Assembly: GCA_027854065.1 (NCBI GenBank)
Contig: JAQGEF010000003.1
Span: 62,001 to 126,000, forward strand
DNA length: 64,000 bases
Reading direction: 5' to 3'
Source: Polluticaenibacter yanchengensis
Lineage (GTDB): Bacteria; Bacteroidota; Bacteroidia; Chitinophagales; Chitinophagaceae
This document shows positions 1-8,467 of this stretch, piece after piece (within the stretch, counting starts at the first letter, position 1; each line of letters starts with the position of its first letter). The position numbers and the translations under genes were made by a program. The notes under the pieces were generated by a model. That model made no database searches and was not told where the DNA came from. It worked only from the letters and a program-made list of their open reading frames with translations.

Positions 1-1
1 C

Positions 2-220
2 GGGGGTGAAAAAAAGAATGTATCGGACCTGTATGCACAGGTAGAGCAACTTTATGGAAAGGGTAGCAGTTATACCCGCTCAATTATATCTACCACATTT
101 ATTCTCCCCTTATCCCAATTCCTGGAAATGAATGACAAGGCGGGCAAAGCGTATCTTAATTTATTGCCGACTGAACTCAATGAAGAGTATCGCAGGCAGA
201 TCTATTCAACAGGTGTTTAA
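2..220 (+). CDS. C-terminal part of a small helical protein of unknown function
   Basis: The reading frame is open from the window edge to a TAA at 218-220, giving the last 72 residues of a protein whose start lies outside. No named family is recognised. Its tail lines up without gaps over about 40 residues with the tail of the protein at 314-694: a Tyr-x-x-Gly-x-x-Tyr core, then Ile-Ile, an aromatic, a Leu and later a Pro, in the same order and spacing. The two are probably paralogues. It is followed after 16 bp by a single-helix membrane peptide and sits at the head of the kdp operon, so a role in potassium uptake or its control is plausible but only inferred from position. Confidence 0.6.
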   Translation, partial: GGEKKNVSDLYAQVEQLYGKGSSYTRSIISTTFILPLSQFLEMNDKAGKAYLNLLPTELNEEYRRQIYSTGV

Positions 221-236
221 CCGGCAAAATTCAACA

Positions 237-317
237 ATGACAATAATATTAATTATTACAGGAGCAATACTTTTTGCATTCTTTTTTTGGGTGATCAAAA
301 TATTTGAAAAAATATGA
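237..317 (+). CDS. 26-residue single-helix membrane peptide
   Basis: The ATG at 237 opens a 26-codon frame encoding an almost entirely hydrophobic helix ending in WVIKIFEKI. Its stop overlaps the next ATG (314) by four bases, which signals translational coupling. An in-frame ATG at 132 exists, but the extra residues are polar and overlap the preceding gene, so 237 is preferred. Size and form, one helix with a short charged tail containing FEK, resemble KdpF, a true copy of which lies downstream at 697-774. It may be a diverged KdpF-like subunit or an independent small membrane protein. The function is not known. Confidence 0.5.
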   Translation: MTIILIITGAILFAFFFWVIKIFEKI

Positions 318-694
318 ACATGAAACAAAAGGTTAACGAAGACAAGGCTGCCATTTACCTGGCTGTACATCACAAGGAGATCAGCGAGGAAATAAAGAAA
401 CTTTCTTCCGTTGAAAATTTTGCAGGTGTGCTTCAGGCGGTGGTAAACCAGTTAAGGAGATTACTTGATACTGGTGAGTTTGCAAAAATTACCAGGCATA
501 TTAAATACATCGGATGGATATATAAGATGGGTAACGAATATATAAAATATATTATAGAAAATCTTTTTGTGCGCTCATTGGAAGGGCTCCGTAAAAAATG
601 CTCGCCAGCACAATGGCAGCGGATTTATACGGATATTCCCAAATCTTTCCAGGTAATTTACCAGGCACAAAACAACTTCAATCAAAACAGATAA
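314..694 (+). CDS. Small helical protein of unknown function at head of kdp operon
   Basis: A 126-residue protein, predominantly helical and without signal peptide or membrane segment. Its C-terminal 60 residues (Ile-Tyr-Lys-Met-Gly-x-x-Tyr, then Ile-Ile-x-x-Leu-Phe and a late Pro) align with the C-terminus of the partial protein at 2-220, so the two look like tandem paralogues. Its start overlaps the stop of the preceding membrane peptide by four bases, and kdpF starts two bases after its own stop. This tight packing argues for co-expression with the potassium pump. I do not recognise a named family; a cytoplasmic accessory or regulatory role is inference from context only. Confidence 0.6.
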   Translation: MNMKQKVNEDKAAIYLAVHHKEISEEIKKLSSVENFAGVLQAVVNQLRRLLDTGEFAKITRHIKYIGWIYKMGNEYIKYIIENLFVRSLEGLRKKCSPAQWQRIYTDIPKSFQVIYQAQNNFNQNR

Positions 695-696
695 AT

Positions 697-774
697 ATGA
701 TAGGATTATTCTTTATAGCAGTGGCCATATTTTTCTATATGTGCTATGTGCTGGTTAAACCGGAAAAATTTTAA
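697..774 (+). CDS. kdpF: KdpF, small stabilising subunit of the Kdp K+-ATPase
   Basis: A 25-residue single-helix peptide, too short for ordinary ORF calling. It begins MIGLFFIAVAIFFY and ends YVLVKPEKF; the Pro-Glu-Lys-Phe tail after a hydrophobic helix is the usual end of KdpF. In the enterobacterial pump KdpF packs against KdpA and stabilises the KdpFABC complex in the inner membrane. It lies two bases after the preceding gene and 138 bp before kdpA, the conserved position. A 13-codon frame at 868-909 in the gap to kdpA is not credited. Confidence 0.8.
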   Translation: MIGLFFIAVAIFFYMCYVLVKPEKF

Positions 775-912
775 ATGTATAAAACGGTCAATAGGTATCA
801 ATAAGAAGCTGTAAATAAAGAACGGGTGTCGTCCTGCTTTTACCCCCTTTTCTCTGTTTCTTATTTGATGATGATTATGGCTGGATTTATTAAAATATTA
901 TTTAAATAAAAA

Positions 913-2598
913 ATGAATACAGAAATCTTAGGAATTATTGTGATGTTTACCGCAACACTTGCACTGGCACTTCCCTTCGGTAAATACATAGCGAGAGTCT
1001 ATGGCGGAGAGAAAACGCTGCTCGACCCGGTTTTTAATCCCATAGAAAAGGTATGCTACAAGATCAGCGGGATCAATAATAAAAAAGAAATGAACTGGAA
1101 AGAACATATGGTAGCCTTGCTGACCATAAATCTTGTCTGGTTCCTGCTGGGTATGCTTATCTTAATGACCCAGCAATGGCTGCCCTTCAACCCGGACCAT
1201 AATCCTAATATGAGTGCAGACCTGGCTTTCAATACCACCATTTCTTTTGTGGTGAATTGTAACCTGCAACATTATTCGGGAGAAACAGGCATGAGTTACC
1301 TGGGCCAAATGTGGCTGATGTTTTTACAATTCGTAAGTGCCGGTACCGGTCTGGCTGCAGCTGCTATTTTATTTAAAGCCTTCCGTGAAAAAACAACCGA
1401 TCAATTAGGAAATTTCTACGACTTCTTAATGAAATCCTGCACTAGAATACTGCTGCCACTGTCCCTGGTTGTAGCTTTGATATTAGTGTTCAACGGTACG
1501 CCGATGACTTTTGAAGGTAAAGACCAGATCGTATCCCTGCAAGGCGATACCGTGAATGTTTCCACCGGACCTGCTGCCGGATTTATCGCCATCAAGCACG
1601 TCGGTACCAATGGGGGCGGTTTCTTTGGCGCGAATGCGGCACATCCCTTCGAAAACCCGAATTACCTGACCAATATGGTAGTGATGTTTGCCCAGCTGAT
1701 CGTTCCGCTGGCAATGATTTTTGCCTTTGGTTATTTTACCGGTAGAAAGAAATTTTCCAGGATGATCTTTGGCGTGATGACCGTGGGATTTTTGCTCCTT
1801 ACCCTGCCCAATATCAATATGGAGATGAACGGTAATCCTGCCATTGCAGCCATGGGTATTGATGATTCATCAGGTGCAACAGAAGGTAAAGAAATACGCT
1901 TCGGGGCTGCTGCCACAGGGTTTTGGAGCATTGTGACCACCGTTATTTCTACCGGATCAGTCAATGGGATGCACGACAGTACCATGCCTTTATCCGGCAT
2001 GAATGAGTTGCTGGCGATGATGGTCAATGCCTTTTATGGCGGTTGCGGTGTAGGCCTGTTGAACTTTTTCATCTTCATTATCCTTGCCGTATTCATCAGT
2101 GGGTTAATGGTTGGACGTACGCCCGAATTTATGGGCAAGAAAATTGAAGCAAGAGAGATGAAGATCGCGATGATCATCGCCTTACTGCATCCGTTTTTAA
2201 TATTGGTGGGTACCGCATTAGCTACTGCATTCCCGGCACAGGGAGCATCCACCCTGAACAACCCCGGCTTTCACGGCTTTAGTGAAATATTGTACGAATA
2301 CACTTCTTCTGCAGCCAACAATGGGAGTGGTTTCGAAGGTCTGGGCGACAACAATCTCTGGTGGAATATCACCACAGGTTTTGTATTGATCTTAGGAAGA
2401 TTCCTGCCCATTATAGGACCGATAGCCATAGCGGGATTATTAGCCAACAAAAAATACATACCGGAAAGTAACGGGACCTTGAAAACAGATACAGCAACAT
2501 TTGGTTTAATGGTATTTGCAGTAATTGCCATCATCGCCGCTTTATCCTTCTTCCCGGCATTAACACTGGGGCCTATAGCAGAGTATTTTTCAATGTAG
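913..2598 (+). CDS. kdpA: Potassium-transporting ATPase, K+-translocating subunit A
   Basis: 561 residues, close to the usual 555-560. KdpA is the potassium-selective channel-like subunit of the KdpFABC pump and belongs to the superfamily of K+ transporters with four pore-loop repeats. All four loops are recognisable: VNCNLQHYSGE (near 112), HVGTNGGGFFGANAAHPFENP (near 230, shown as adjacent blocks HVGTNGG and GFFGANAAHPFENP), TGSVNGMHDSTMPL (near 348) and the loop with SSAANNGSGFEGL (near 470). About ten membrane segments are visible. The gene follows kdpF. Downstream, where kdpB would normally begin within a few bases, an 828-bp insertion with low-complexity DNA and an opposite-strand gene intervenes. 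Identity is secure. Confidence 0.97.
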   Translation: MNTEILGIIVMFTATLALALPFGKYIARVYGGEKTLLDPVFNPIEKVCYKISGINNKKEMNWKEHMVALLTINLVWFLLGMLILMTQQWLPFNPDHNPNMSADLAFNTTISFVVNCNLQHYSGETGMSYLGQMWLMFLQFVSAGTGLAAAAILFKAFREKTTDQLGNFYDFLMKSCTRILLPLSLVVALILVFNGTPMTFEGKDQIVSLQGDTVNVSTGPAAGFIAIKHVGTNGGGFFGANAAHPFENPNYLTNMVVMFAQLIVPLAMIFAFGYFTGRKKFSRMIFGVMTVGFLLLTLPNINMEMNGNPAIAAMGIDDSSGATEGKEIRFGAAATGFWSIVTTVISTGSVNGMHDSTMPLSGMNELLAMMVNAFYGGCGVGLLNFFIFIILAVFISGLMVGRTPEFMGKKIEAREMKIAMIIALLHPFLILVGTALATAFPAQGASTLNNPGFHGFSEILYEYTSSAANNGSGFEGLGDNNLWWNITTGFVLILGRFLPIIGPIAIAGLLANKKYIPESNGTLKTDTATFGLMVFAVIAIIAALSFFPALTLGPIAEYFSM

Positions 2599-2763
2599 GG
2601 GGGAGAAGTGAGATGTGAATAGTAAAAAGAGAGATGTAAATAGTGAAAGGTAAAATGGGGGAAGTGAATAGTAAGTAGTGAAAAGAGAGAAGTGAAAAGA
2701 GAGAAGTGAAAAGAGAGATGTAAAAGGGAAAAGGAAAAAGTGAGAAGTGTGAAAAGAGTAATA
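2599..2763 (+). repeat. Low-complexity purine-rich tract with 14-bp tandem repeat
   Basis: Immediately after the kdpA stop the + strand is almost pure A/G with scattered T for about 165 bases, built from GTGAA and AGAGA words. It contains three perfect copies of the 14-mer AGTGAAAAGAGAGA at 2677-2690, 2691-2704 and 2705-2718. The 10-mer AGAAGTGAAA at 2688-2697 and 2702-2711 is the exact complement of TTTCACTTCT at 2861-2870, so this tract could base-pair with the pyrimidine-rich tract that follows. Confidence 0.85.
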
Positions 2764-2837
2764 TAAGCAGCAACATCTGAGCAGTAAAATGCTAACAATG
2801 ATAAATTCTGGAGACGCATTTTTGTTTTCAACCCATG

Positions 2838-2940
2838 CTTCTTACTTCTTAAAATACTCATTTCACTTCTTACCTTTCACATTTCATTTATCACCTCTTA
2901 CATATCACTTACTACCGCTAACTTCCCACTAATCAATCAC
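2838..2940 (+). repeat. Low-complexity pyrimidine-rich tract (TTCAC words)
   Basis: About 100 bases rich in C and T, built from TTTCAC, TTATCAC and CTTAC words. It ends within the stop region of the opposite-strand S23-family gene and is partly complementary to the purine-rich tract 75 bp upstream. The same vocabulary recurs at 3345-3421 and 6028-6160. Confidence 0.8.
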
Positions 2941-3296
2941 AACCCACTTTCAACTTTTTTAATCAATCCATAAATCATTTTTCCGATGGAGTCCAGTTCA
3001 TTATTTAATAAGACAGATTGCTCATTAGAGATAAATCCCAGATCACCACTTAAGAGCAACAATGTGTCGAGCTCAGTTAAAGAGCCAAGTGAAATATGTA
3101 GAAAATGAATGAACTCTTTTTTCCCTTTTCTTGCAGCCCCTTCTGCGATGTTTACCGGAACAGAAACGGCAGCACGACGAATCTGAGATACCAGTCCGAA
3201 TTTTTCCTCAGAAGGATAAGTGCTTGTAAGCTCATATAATGTTTTAACCAGGTGGAAACTATGCATCCAGGCGTTTAGTTTTTGATGTGGTTTCAT
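2937..3296 (-). CDS. Four-helix-bundle protein, 23S rRNA intervening-sequence (S23/IVP) family
   Basis: 119 residues with the family signature QIRRAAVSVPVNIAEGAAR (residues about 41-59) followed by KKEFIHFLHISLGSLTELDT. This family was first described from open reading frames inside intervening sequences of 23S rRNA genes, is related to the Avd accessory proteins of diversity-generating retroelements, and folds as a four-helix bundle; its cellular function is unknown. Here it lies antisense between kdpA and kdpB, framed by low-complexity tracts at 2599-2763, 2838-2940 and 3345-3421. The arrangement suggests a unit inserted into the operon rather than a kdp gene. Start at 3296 gives the usual family length and N-terminus. 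Confidence 0.85.
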   Translation of the reverse strand: MKPHQKLNAWMHSFHLVKTLYELTSTYPSEEKFGLVSQIRRAAVSVPVNIAEGAARKGKKEFIHFLHISLGSLTELDTLLLLSGDLGFISNEQSVLLNNELDSIGKMIYGLIKKVESGL

Positions 3297-3344
3297 AAGG
3301 GAAGTTTTATTAAAAATAAATATAATTCATTATTCAATGATCAA

Positions 3345-3421
3345 AAGTTATAACCCATTGCTCACTAATTACATCTCACTTATAACATTTCACTTATCAC
3401 CAATAACATCTCACTAAATAA
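3345..3421 (+). repeat. Pyrimidine-rich tract on the far side of the S23-family gene
   Basis: A run of TCAC-type words (ACATCTCACT, ACATTTCACTTATCAC) between the S23-family start and the kdpB start. The 16-mer ACATTTCACTTATCAC at 3385-3400 recurs exactly at 6108-6123 in the kdpC-porin gap. It directly precedes the kdpB start codon, so it also forms the kdpB 5' region. Confidence 0.75.
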
Positions 3422-3426
3422 AAAAC

Positions 3427-5439
3427 ATGAAATCAAATAATAAATCACTGTTCCAAAAAGACCTGCTGAACGAAGCTTTCAGACAATCCTTTGTAAAACT
3501 CAATCCCCGATTAATGTTCCGGAATCCGGTAATGTTTACCGTTGAAATAGGAACCGCTGTAATGCTGATTGTATCTCTATGGACACTTACCGGATCTAGC
3601 GACCAGGGAAGCTTCTGGTATAATTTCACTGTCTTCCTGATTCTCTTCCTCACCTTACTGTTTGCTAATTTTGCAGAAGCGATTGCAGAAGCAAGAGGAA
3701 AAGCACAAGCGGACAGCTTAAGAAAAACCCGTGAAGAAACACCTGCCCGTCTGGCAGACGGTCGCACCATAACTTCTGCAGCACTTAAAAAAGGCGATAT
3801 CTTTATTTGTGAAGCCGGGGATATTATCGCCACCGACGGCGAAATTATTGAAGGTCTGGCAACCATTGACGAAAGCGCCATCACCGGGGAATCTGCTCCC
3901 GTAATCCGCGAATCCGGTGGAGATAAAAGTTCCGTAACCGGGGGTACGAAAGTCTTGTCCGACAAGATCAAAGTTAAAGTAACTACCGAACCCGGCGAAA
4001 GCTTTCTCGACAAAATGATTGCATTAGTAGAAGGGGCCTCCAGGCAGAAAACACCCAACGAAATCGCCTTGACGATTCTTTTAGCCGGCTTTACCCTGGT
4101 GTTCATTATTGTCACTGTCTCCTTGAAACCTTTTGCAGACTACGCCAATGCACCCATTACCATTGCGTCCTTTATCGCCCTGTTTGTGTGCCTGATCCCC
4201 ACAACCATCGGAGGCTTACTATCAGCCATCGGGATTGCAGGCATGGATCGTGCCCTGCGCGCCAATGTCATTACCAAAAGTGGTAAAGCCGTTGAAACAG
4301 CCGGAGATATTGATGTCTTGCTGTTGGATAAAACTGGAACGATCACTATTGGCAACAGGAAAGCCACTCAATTCTATCCCGCAAAAGACATTGATGAAAA
4401 ACAAATGATACGTGCAGCCGTACTGAGCTCTATGAGTGATGATACACCCGAAGGTAAATCCATTATCGAATTGGCCGGTGTCAATCCCTTAAGCTACGCC
4501 GTAAATGCACCGCGGTTTATCCGGTTCTCTGCCGAGACCAGGAGTTCGGGGATTGATTTCGAGCAAAGCCGCATCCGTAAAGGAGCCACCGATGCCATCA
4601 AAAGAATCGTCGAAAAAGCAGGGAACATTTTCCCCGAAGAGATTGAAGCAAAAGTCAGGGAAATATCCGGTAAGGGAGGAACACCTTTAGTCGTTTCAGA
4701 AAATGAAACAGCCCTGGGCGTTATTGAACTGCAGGACATCATTAAACCCGGCATCCGGGAACGGTTTGAACGTCTGCGCAAAATGGGCATTAAGACCGTT
4801 ATGGTTACCGGGGACAATCCTTTAACCGCAAAATTCATTGCAGAGAAAGCCGGGGTAGATGATTTTATTGCCGAGGCAAAACCCGAAGATAAAATGAACT
4901 ACATCAAAAAAGAACAGAGCGCAGGAAGGCTGGTTGCGATGATGGGAGACGGCACTAATGATGCCCCTGCGTTGGCCCAGGCAGATGTGGGCGTGGCCAT
5001 GAACAGTGGTACACAGGCTGCAAAAGAAGCAGGCAATATGGTGGACCTGGACAATGATCCCACTAAATTAATTGAAGTAGTAGAGATCGGCAAACAACTA
5101 TTAATGACCCGTGGAACCCTTACTACCTTCAGTATTGCCAATGATGTGGCCAAATACTTTGCCATCATCCCGGCACTTTTTATAACAGCAATCCCGGCTT
5201 TACAAAGCCTGAATATTATGGCCCTTTCCAGTCCGCAAAGCGCCATACTGTCCGCTGTTATTTTCAATGCCATTATTATTCCGTTCCTTATTCCGCTGGC
5301 ATTAAAAGGCGTTGCCTACAAGCCGATCGGCGCATCAGCACTACTACGCAGGAATCTTTTAATCTATGGTTTAGGCGGCCTTATTGCTCCATTCATAGGG
5401 ATTAAACTCATCGACATCATCGTCTCTTTATTTATTTAA
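3427..5439 (+). CDS. kdpB: Potassium-transporting ATPase, ATP-binding subunit B
   Basis: 670 residues, a P-type ATPase (class IA) that phosphorylates itself and drives K+ uptake with KdpA and KdpC in the inner membrane. The phosphorylation motif DKTGT has its Asp at residue 301; the TGES loop of the actuator domain is at 153-156, with Ser156 corresponding to the inhibitory phosphoserine known from the E. coli pump. The hinge motif [16 protein letters not shown] lies near residue 507. Membrane segments are at about 35-90, 215-265 and in the last 100 residues. The start at 3427 matches the family N-terminus. It lies 828 bp from kdpA because of the inserted S23 unit, and kdpC follows 12 bp later. 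Confidence 0.97.
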   Translation: MKSNNKSLFQKDLLNEAFRQSFVKLNPRLMFRNPVMFTVEIGTAVMLIVSLWTLTGSSDQGSFWYNFTVFLILFLTLLFANFAEAIAEARGKAQADSLRKTREETPARLADGRTITSAALKKGDIFICEAGDIIATDGEIIEGLATIDESAITGESAPVIRESGGDKSSVTGGTKVLSDKIKVKVTTEPGESFLDKMIALVEGASRQKTPNEIALTILLAGFTLVFIIVTVSLKPFADYANAPITIASFIALFVCLIPTTIGGLLSAIGIAGMDRALRANVITKSGKAVETAGDIDVLLLDKTGTITIGNRKATQFYPAKDIDEKQMIRAAVLSSMSDDTPEGKSIIELAGVNPLSYAVNAPRFIRFSAETRSSGIDFEQSRIRKGATDAIKRIVEKAGNIFPEEIEAKVREISGKGGTPLVVSENETALGVIELQDIIKPGIRERFERLRKMGIKTVMVTGDNPLTAKFIAEKAGVDDFIAEAKPEDKMNYIKKEQSAGRLVAMMGDGTNDAPALAQADVGVAMNSGTQAAKEAGNMVDLDNDPTKLIEVVEIGKQLLMTRGTLTTFSIANDVAKYFAIIPALFITAIPALQSLNIMALSSPQSAILSAVIFNAIIIPFLIPLALKGVAYKPIGASALLRRNLLIYGLGGLIAPFIGIKLIDIIVSLFI

Positions 5440-5451
5440 ACAATCAAAAAA

Positions 5452-6027
5452 ATGAAACAACATATATTACCGGCTATCAAACTCACCGTGCTTACTATTA
5501 TACTTTTTGCCGTCCTCTATCCACTGGCCGTTTGGGGAATTGCACAGTTCGCACCCGACAAAGGGAAAGGCGAAATAATAGTGTACAAAGGACAAAAATA
5601 TTACAGCAATATCGGGCAATCTTTTACAGAAGATCAATACTTTTACTCACGTCCATCGGCAGTCGGCTACAATGCCGCAGGTTCCGCGGGCAGCAACAAA
5701 GGTCCTTCCAATGCAGCTTACCTGGCAGAAGTGCAGGCACGTATTGATACCTTTTTAGTTCACAATCCCGAAATCAGGCAATCCGCAATCCCGGTAGAAC
5801 TCGTCACCGCAAGCGGCAGTGGATTAGATCCACATATTTCAGTAGCCGCCGCTACAGTACAGGTAAAACGCATCGCGCAGATCCGGGGCATAAATCCGGC
5901 TCGATTAGAGCAACTGATTGCTGAACATACAGACAAGCCATTAGCAGGCTTATTCGGTCCCGAAAAAATAAATGTATTAAAGCTCAATATTGCACTAGAC
6001 GAAATGAGCAAAGCCAATAACCAATAG
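5452..6027 (+). CDS. kdpC: Potassium-transporting ATPase subunit C
   Basis: 191 residues, the usual length. KdpC is the single-span subunit that assists ATP binding and assembly of the pump. A hydrophobic helix spans residues about 7-29, and the family motif follows it as IGQSFTEDQYFYSRPS (about 54-69), with a second conserved block ASGSGLDPHISV near residue 121. It begins 12 bp after kdpB and is certainly co-transcribed with it. The following 138 bp is a pyrimidine-rich tract instead of the short spacer usual inside an operon. Confidence 0.95.
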   Translation: MKQHILPAIKLTVLTIILFAVLYPLAVWGIAQFAPDKGKGEIIVYKGQKYYSNIGQSFTEDQYFYSRPSAVGYNAAGSAGSNKGPSNAAYLAEVQARIDTFLVHNPEIRQSAIPVELVTASGSGLDPHISVAAATVQVKRIAQIRGINPARLEQLIAEHTDKPLAGLFGPEKINVLKLNIALDEMSKANNQ

Positions 6028-6160
6028 CCTTCATTCACTTTTCACTTTTTATTTCTTTCTATTCACTTTTTACTTCTAACAATTCATCATTCACCATCTC
6101 ACATTTCACATTTCACTTATCACATCTCACTTATCACTTATCACCATTAACTTTCCCCCT
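6028..6160 (+). repeat. Orphan pyrimidine-rich tract between kdpC and porin
   Basis: About 130 bases composed of TTCACTTTT, TTCACA, TTATCAC and TCTCAC words, with hardly any G. It shares the exact 16-mer ACATTTCACTTATCAC (6108-6123) with the tract at 3385-3400. No S23-family gene accompanies it. It could be a solo arm left by a lost unit or an independent expansion of the same sequence. Confidence 0.75.
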
Positions 6161-6165
6161 CAACA

Positions 6166-7260
6166 ATGAAACAATCAATAATTATAGCCGCGCTTTTTAC
6201 TGCTTGCACCGGAACTTTACGGGCGCAGGAAGCAACGACAAACACAGAGTCGAAGCCCTTACGTCTGAACGCTTATGCCGAGGCCTATTATCAATATGAT
6301 ATGAACAATCCGATGAGCAATGCACGTCCCGGCTTTGTGTATAGTCATAACAGGAATAACGAAGTAAGTTTAAACCTCGCTTACCTCAAAGCCAATTACA
6401 GTACTGCGAAAACAAGGGCAAACCTGGCCCTAGCTGTAGGCTCCTATATGAATGCCAACTATGCCGCAGAGCCCGGTGTGTTGAAAAATATCTATGAGGG
6501 AAATATAGGCTTGAAAATATCCAAAAAGCATGATCTGTGGATCGATGCCGGTATTTTCTCTTCACATCTCGGCTTCGAAAGCGCTGTGGGGAAAGACAAC
6601 TGGACATTGACCCGTAGCCTGTTTGCAGATAACTCACCTTACTTTGAAACAGGTGCTAAGATTACCTATACATCGCCTGGTGGCAAATGGCTGCTCAGTG
6701 GATTAGTCTTGAATGGCTGGCAACGCATACAGCGTGTAGACGGTAATACGACACCGGCTTTCGGGCATCAGCTGAGCTATAAGCCCAATGAAAAACTAAC
6801 GCTCAACAGCAGTTCATTTATTGGGAACGATAAACCAGACAGTCTGCGACAAATGCGCTACTTCCATAACCTCTATGCCGTATACCAGGTCAATGCAAAA
6901 TTTGGTATCACCGCAGGGTTTGATATAGGTGCAGAACAAAAGACAAAGAGCAGCAGTACTTACAATACCTGGTATACCACGGTTTTGATAGCTAAATATA
7001 AATTGACCCATCAATTCAGCCTTACTGCCAGAGGAGAGTACTACAGGGATAGAGCTGGTGTTATTATAGCTACCGGTACTGCAAACGGGTGTAGCACTTT
7101 TGGTTATTCCCTCAATGCAGACTATGCTATCCTACCCAATGTAGTATGGCGCACAGAGGTGAAGCAATTAAGTAGTAAAGAGGCTATTTTCAGGCAAGGC
7201 AATGACGCATTCTCCTCAAACAGTATTAGTACTACAACAGCATTAGCTATCAGTTTTTAA
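6166..7260 (+). CDS. Outer-membrane beta-barrel porin of the kdp locus
   Basis: 364 residues with a signal peptide (cleavage probably after TLRAQ, about residue 21) and a body of alternating strands rich in Tyr, Gly and Asn, ending in a C-terminal Phe as outer-membrane barrels do. It resembles the OmpL-like putative beta-barrel porin-2 family that accompanies kdp genes in Bacteroidota. The likely role is to admit K+ or other small solutes across the outer membrane when Kdp is induced; that substrate is inferred from context. It sits between kdpC and kdpD in the same direction and is probably part of the same operon. Confidence 0.75.
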   Translation: MKQSIIIAALFTACTGTLRAQEATTNTESKPLRLNAYAEAYYQYDMNNPMSNARPGFVYSHNRNNEVSLNLAYLKANYSTAKTRANLALAVGSYMNANYAAEPGVLKNIYEGNIGLKISKKHDLWIDAGIFSSHLGFESAVGKDNWTLTRSLFADNSPYFETGAKITYTSPGGKWLLSGLVLNGWQRIQRVDGNTTPAFGHQLSYKPNEKLTLNSSSFIGNDKPDSLRQMRYFHNLYAVYQVNAKFGITAGFDIGAEQKTKSSSTYNTWYTTVLIAKYKLTHQFSLTARGEYYRDRAGVIIATGTANGCSTFGYSLNADYAILPNVVWRTEVKQLSSKEAIFRQGNDAFSSNSISTTTALAISF

Positions 7261-7331
7261 AACGTTTGTAGTACCATGAACACTTCCATAAACAACGATA
7301 AATTATAATCAGTCAACGATTCACTGAAATA

Positions 7332-8456
7332 ATGGACGAAGAAAGAAAAACAGCAGCCCATTTCCTCTCCCTGATTAAAAAATCAAGGAGAGGAAAATTC
7401 AAACTCTACATAGGTATGAGCGCCGGTGTCGGTAAGACCTACCGTATGCTGCAGGAAGCACATACATTATTGCGTAACGGGATTGATGTGAAAATAGGTT
7501 ACATAGAAACCCATAACCGTGCAGAAACGGCCGCACTGCTGGACGGATTGCCGCTTATTCCAAGAAGACAGTTATTTTACAAAGGGAAAGAACTGGAAGA
7601 ACTGGATATGCAGGCTGTGATCAACCTGCGCCCGGAAGTGGTTATTATAGACGAACTGGCCCATACCAATATCGAAGGAAGCAAGAACGAAAAACGCTGG
7701 CAGGATGTGCTGGACATCCTGGATGCGGGCATTAACGTTATATCTGCCGTGAACATTCAACATATAGAAAGCCTGAATGACGAGATTAAGAACATTACCG
7801 GCATCACCGTTCAGGAAAGGATTCCCGACCATGTATTAAGCCTGGCAGATGAAGTGGTGAATATAGACCTTACTGCCGATGAATTAATCACAAGACTAAA
7901 AGAGGGAAAAATCTACGAACCTGCAAAAGTTGAAATGGCATTAAGCCATTTTTTCAAAGGGGAACACATTCTTCAGTTACGTGAGTTAGCACTAAAAGAA
8001 GTTGCTTCACAAGTTGAGCGTAAAGTAGAAAATGAAGTCACATTGATACATGCCGCTAAAAGAGAAAAGTTTTTAGCTTGTATTAGTACTAACGAAAGAA
8101 CTGCAAAAACTGTTATTCGTAAAACAGCAAGGCTTGCAAATTACTATAATAGCAAATGGTGCGTACTATACGTACAGACTTCTAAAGAAAGTCCCGATAA
8201 AATAGCTTTGGATAAACAAAGGTATCTTATAAATAACTTTAAATTAGCAACAGAATTAGGGGCCGAAATTATTAAAGTAGTAAATGATAATATTTCCAAA
8301 GCAATTATGGCGCAGTGCGAACAACAAAAAATAACTACTATTTGTATAGGAAAGCCACATTTGAACCTGATGCGCGTGATTTTGGCAACAAACGTTTTTA
8401 ACGGTCTATTGAAAAAGCTATCCGAAAATGATATAGACCTTGTTATATTAAGTTAA
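7332..8456 (+). CDS. kdpD: Stand-alone KdpD sensor domain plus universal-stress domain
   Basis: 374 residues, only the N-terminal cytoplasmic part of the usual ~900-residue KdpD. Residues 25-230 form the KdpD sensor domain, with a Walker A-like GMSAGVGKT at 28-36 and the Walker B-like VVIIDELAHTN near 113. Residues about 245-374 are a universal stress protein (UspA-like) domain. The DUF4118 membrane region and kinase are absent; a separate histidine kinase begins 11 bp after the stop, so sensing and phosphotransfer are split over two proteins. Base composition changes near 8040: the sensor half has many G/C third positions, the Usp half is distinctly AT-rich. The K+-sensing role is inferred from KdpD family knowledge. 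Confidence 0.88.
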   Translation: MDEERKTAAHFLSLIKKSRRGKFKLYIGMSAGVGKTYRMLQEAHTLLRNGIDVKIGYIETHNRAETAALLDGLPLIPRRQLFYKGKELEELDMQAVINLRPEVVIIDELAHTNIEGSKNEKRWQDVLDILDAGINVISAVNIQHIESLNDEIKNITGITVQERIPDHVLSLADEVVNIDLTADELITRLKEGKIYEPAKVEMALSHFFKGEHILQLRELALKEVASQVERKVENEVTLIHAAKREKFLACISTNERTAKTVIRKTARLANYYNSKWCVLYVQTSKESPDKIALDKQRYLINNFKLATELGAEIIKVVNDNISKAIMAQCEQQKITTICIGKPHLNLMRVILATNVFNGLLKKLSENDIDLVILS

Positions 8457-8467
8457 AGAATTGAAAT

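Noticed and set aside
132..317. Extended 61-codon form of the membrane peptide
   Set aside because: The first 35 codons overlap the preceding gene in another frame and are polar; the ATG at 237 gives the clean peptide.
2271..2861. 196-codon minus-strand frame across the kdpA end and purine tract
   Set aside because: It lies mostly antisense to kdpA, and the rest is a translation of low-complexity DNA.
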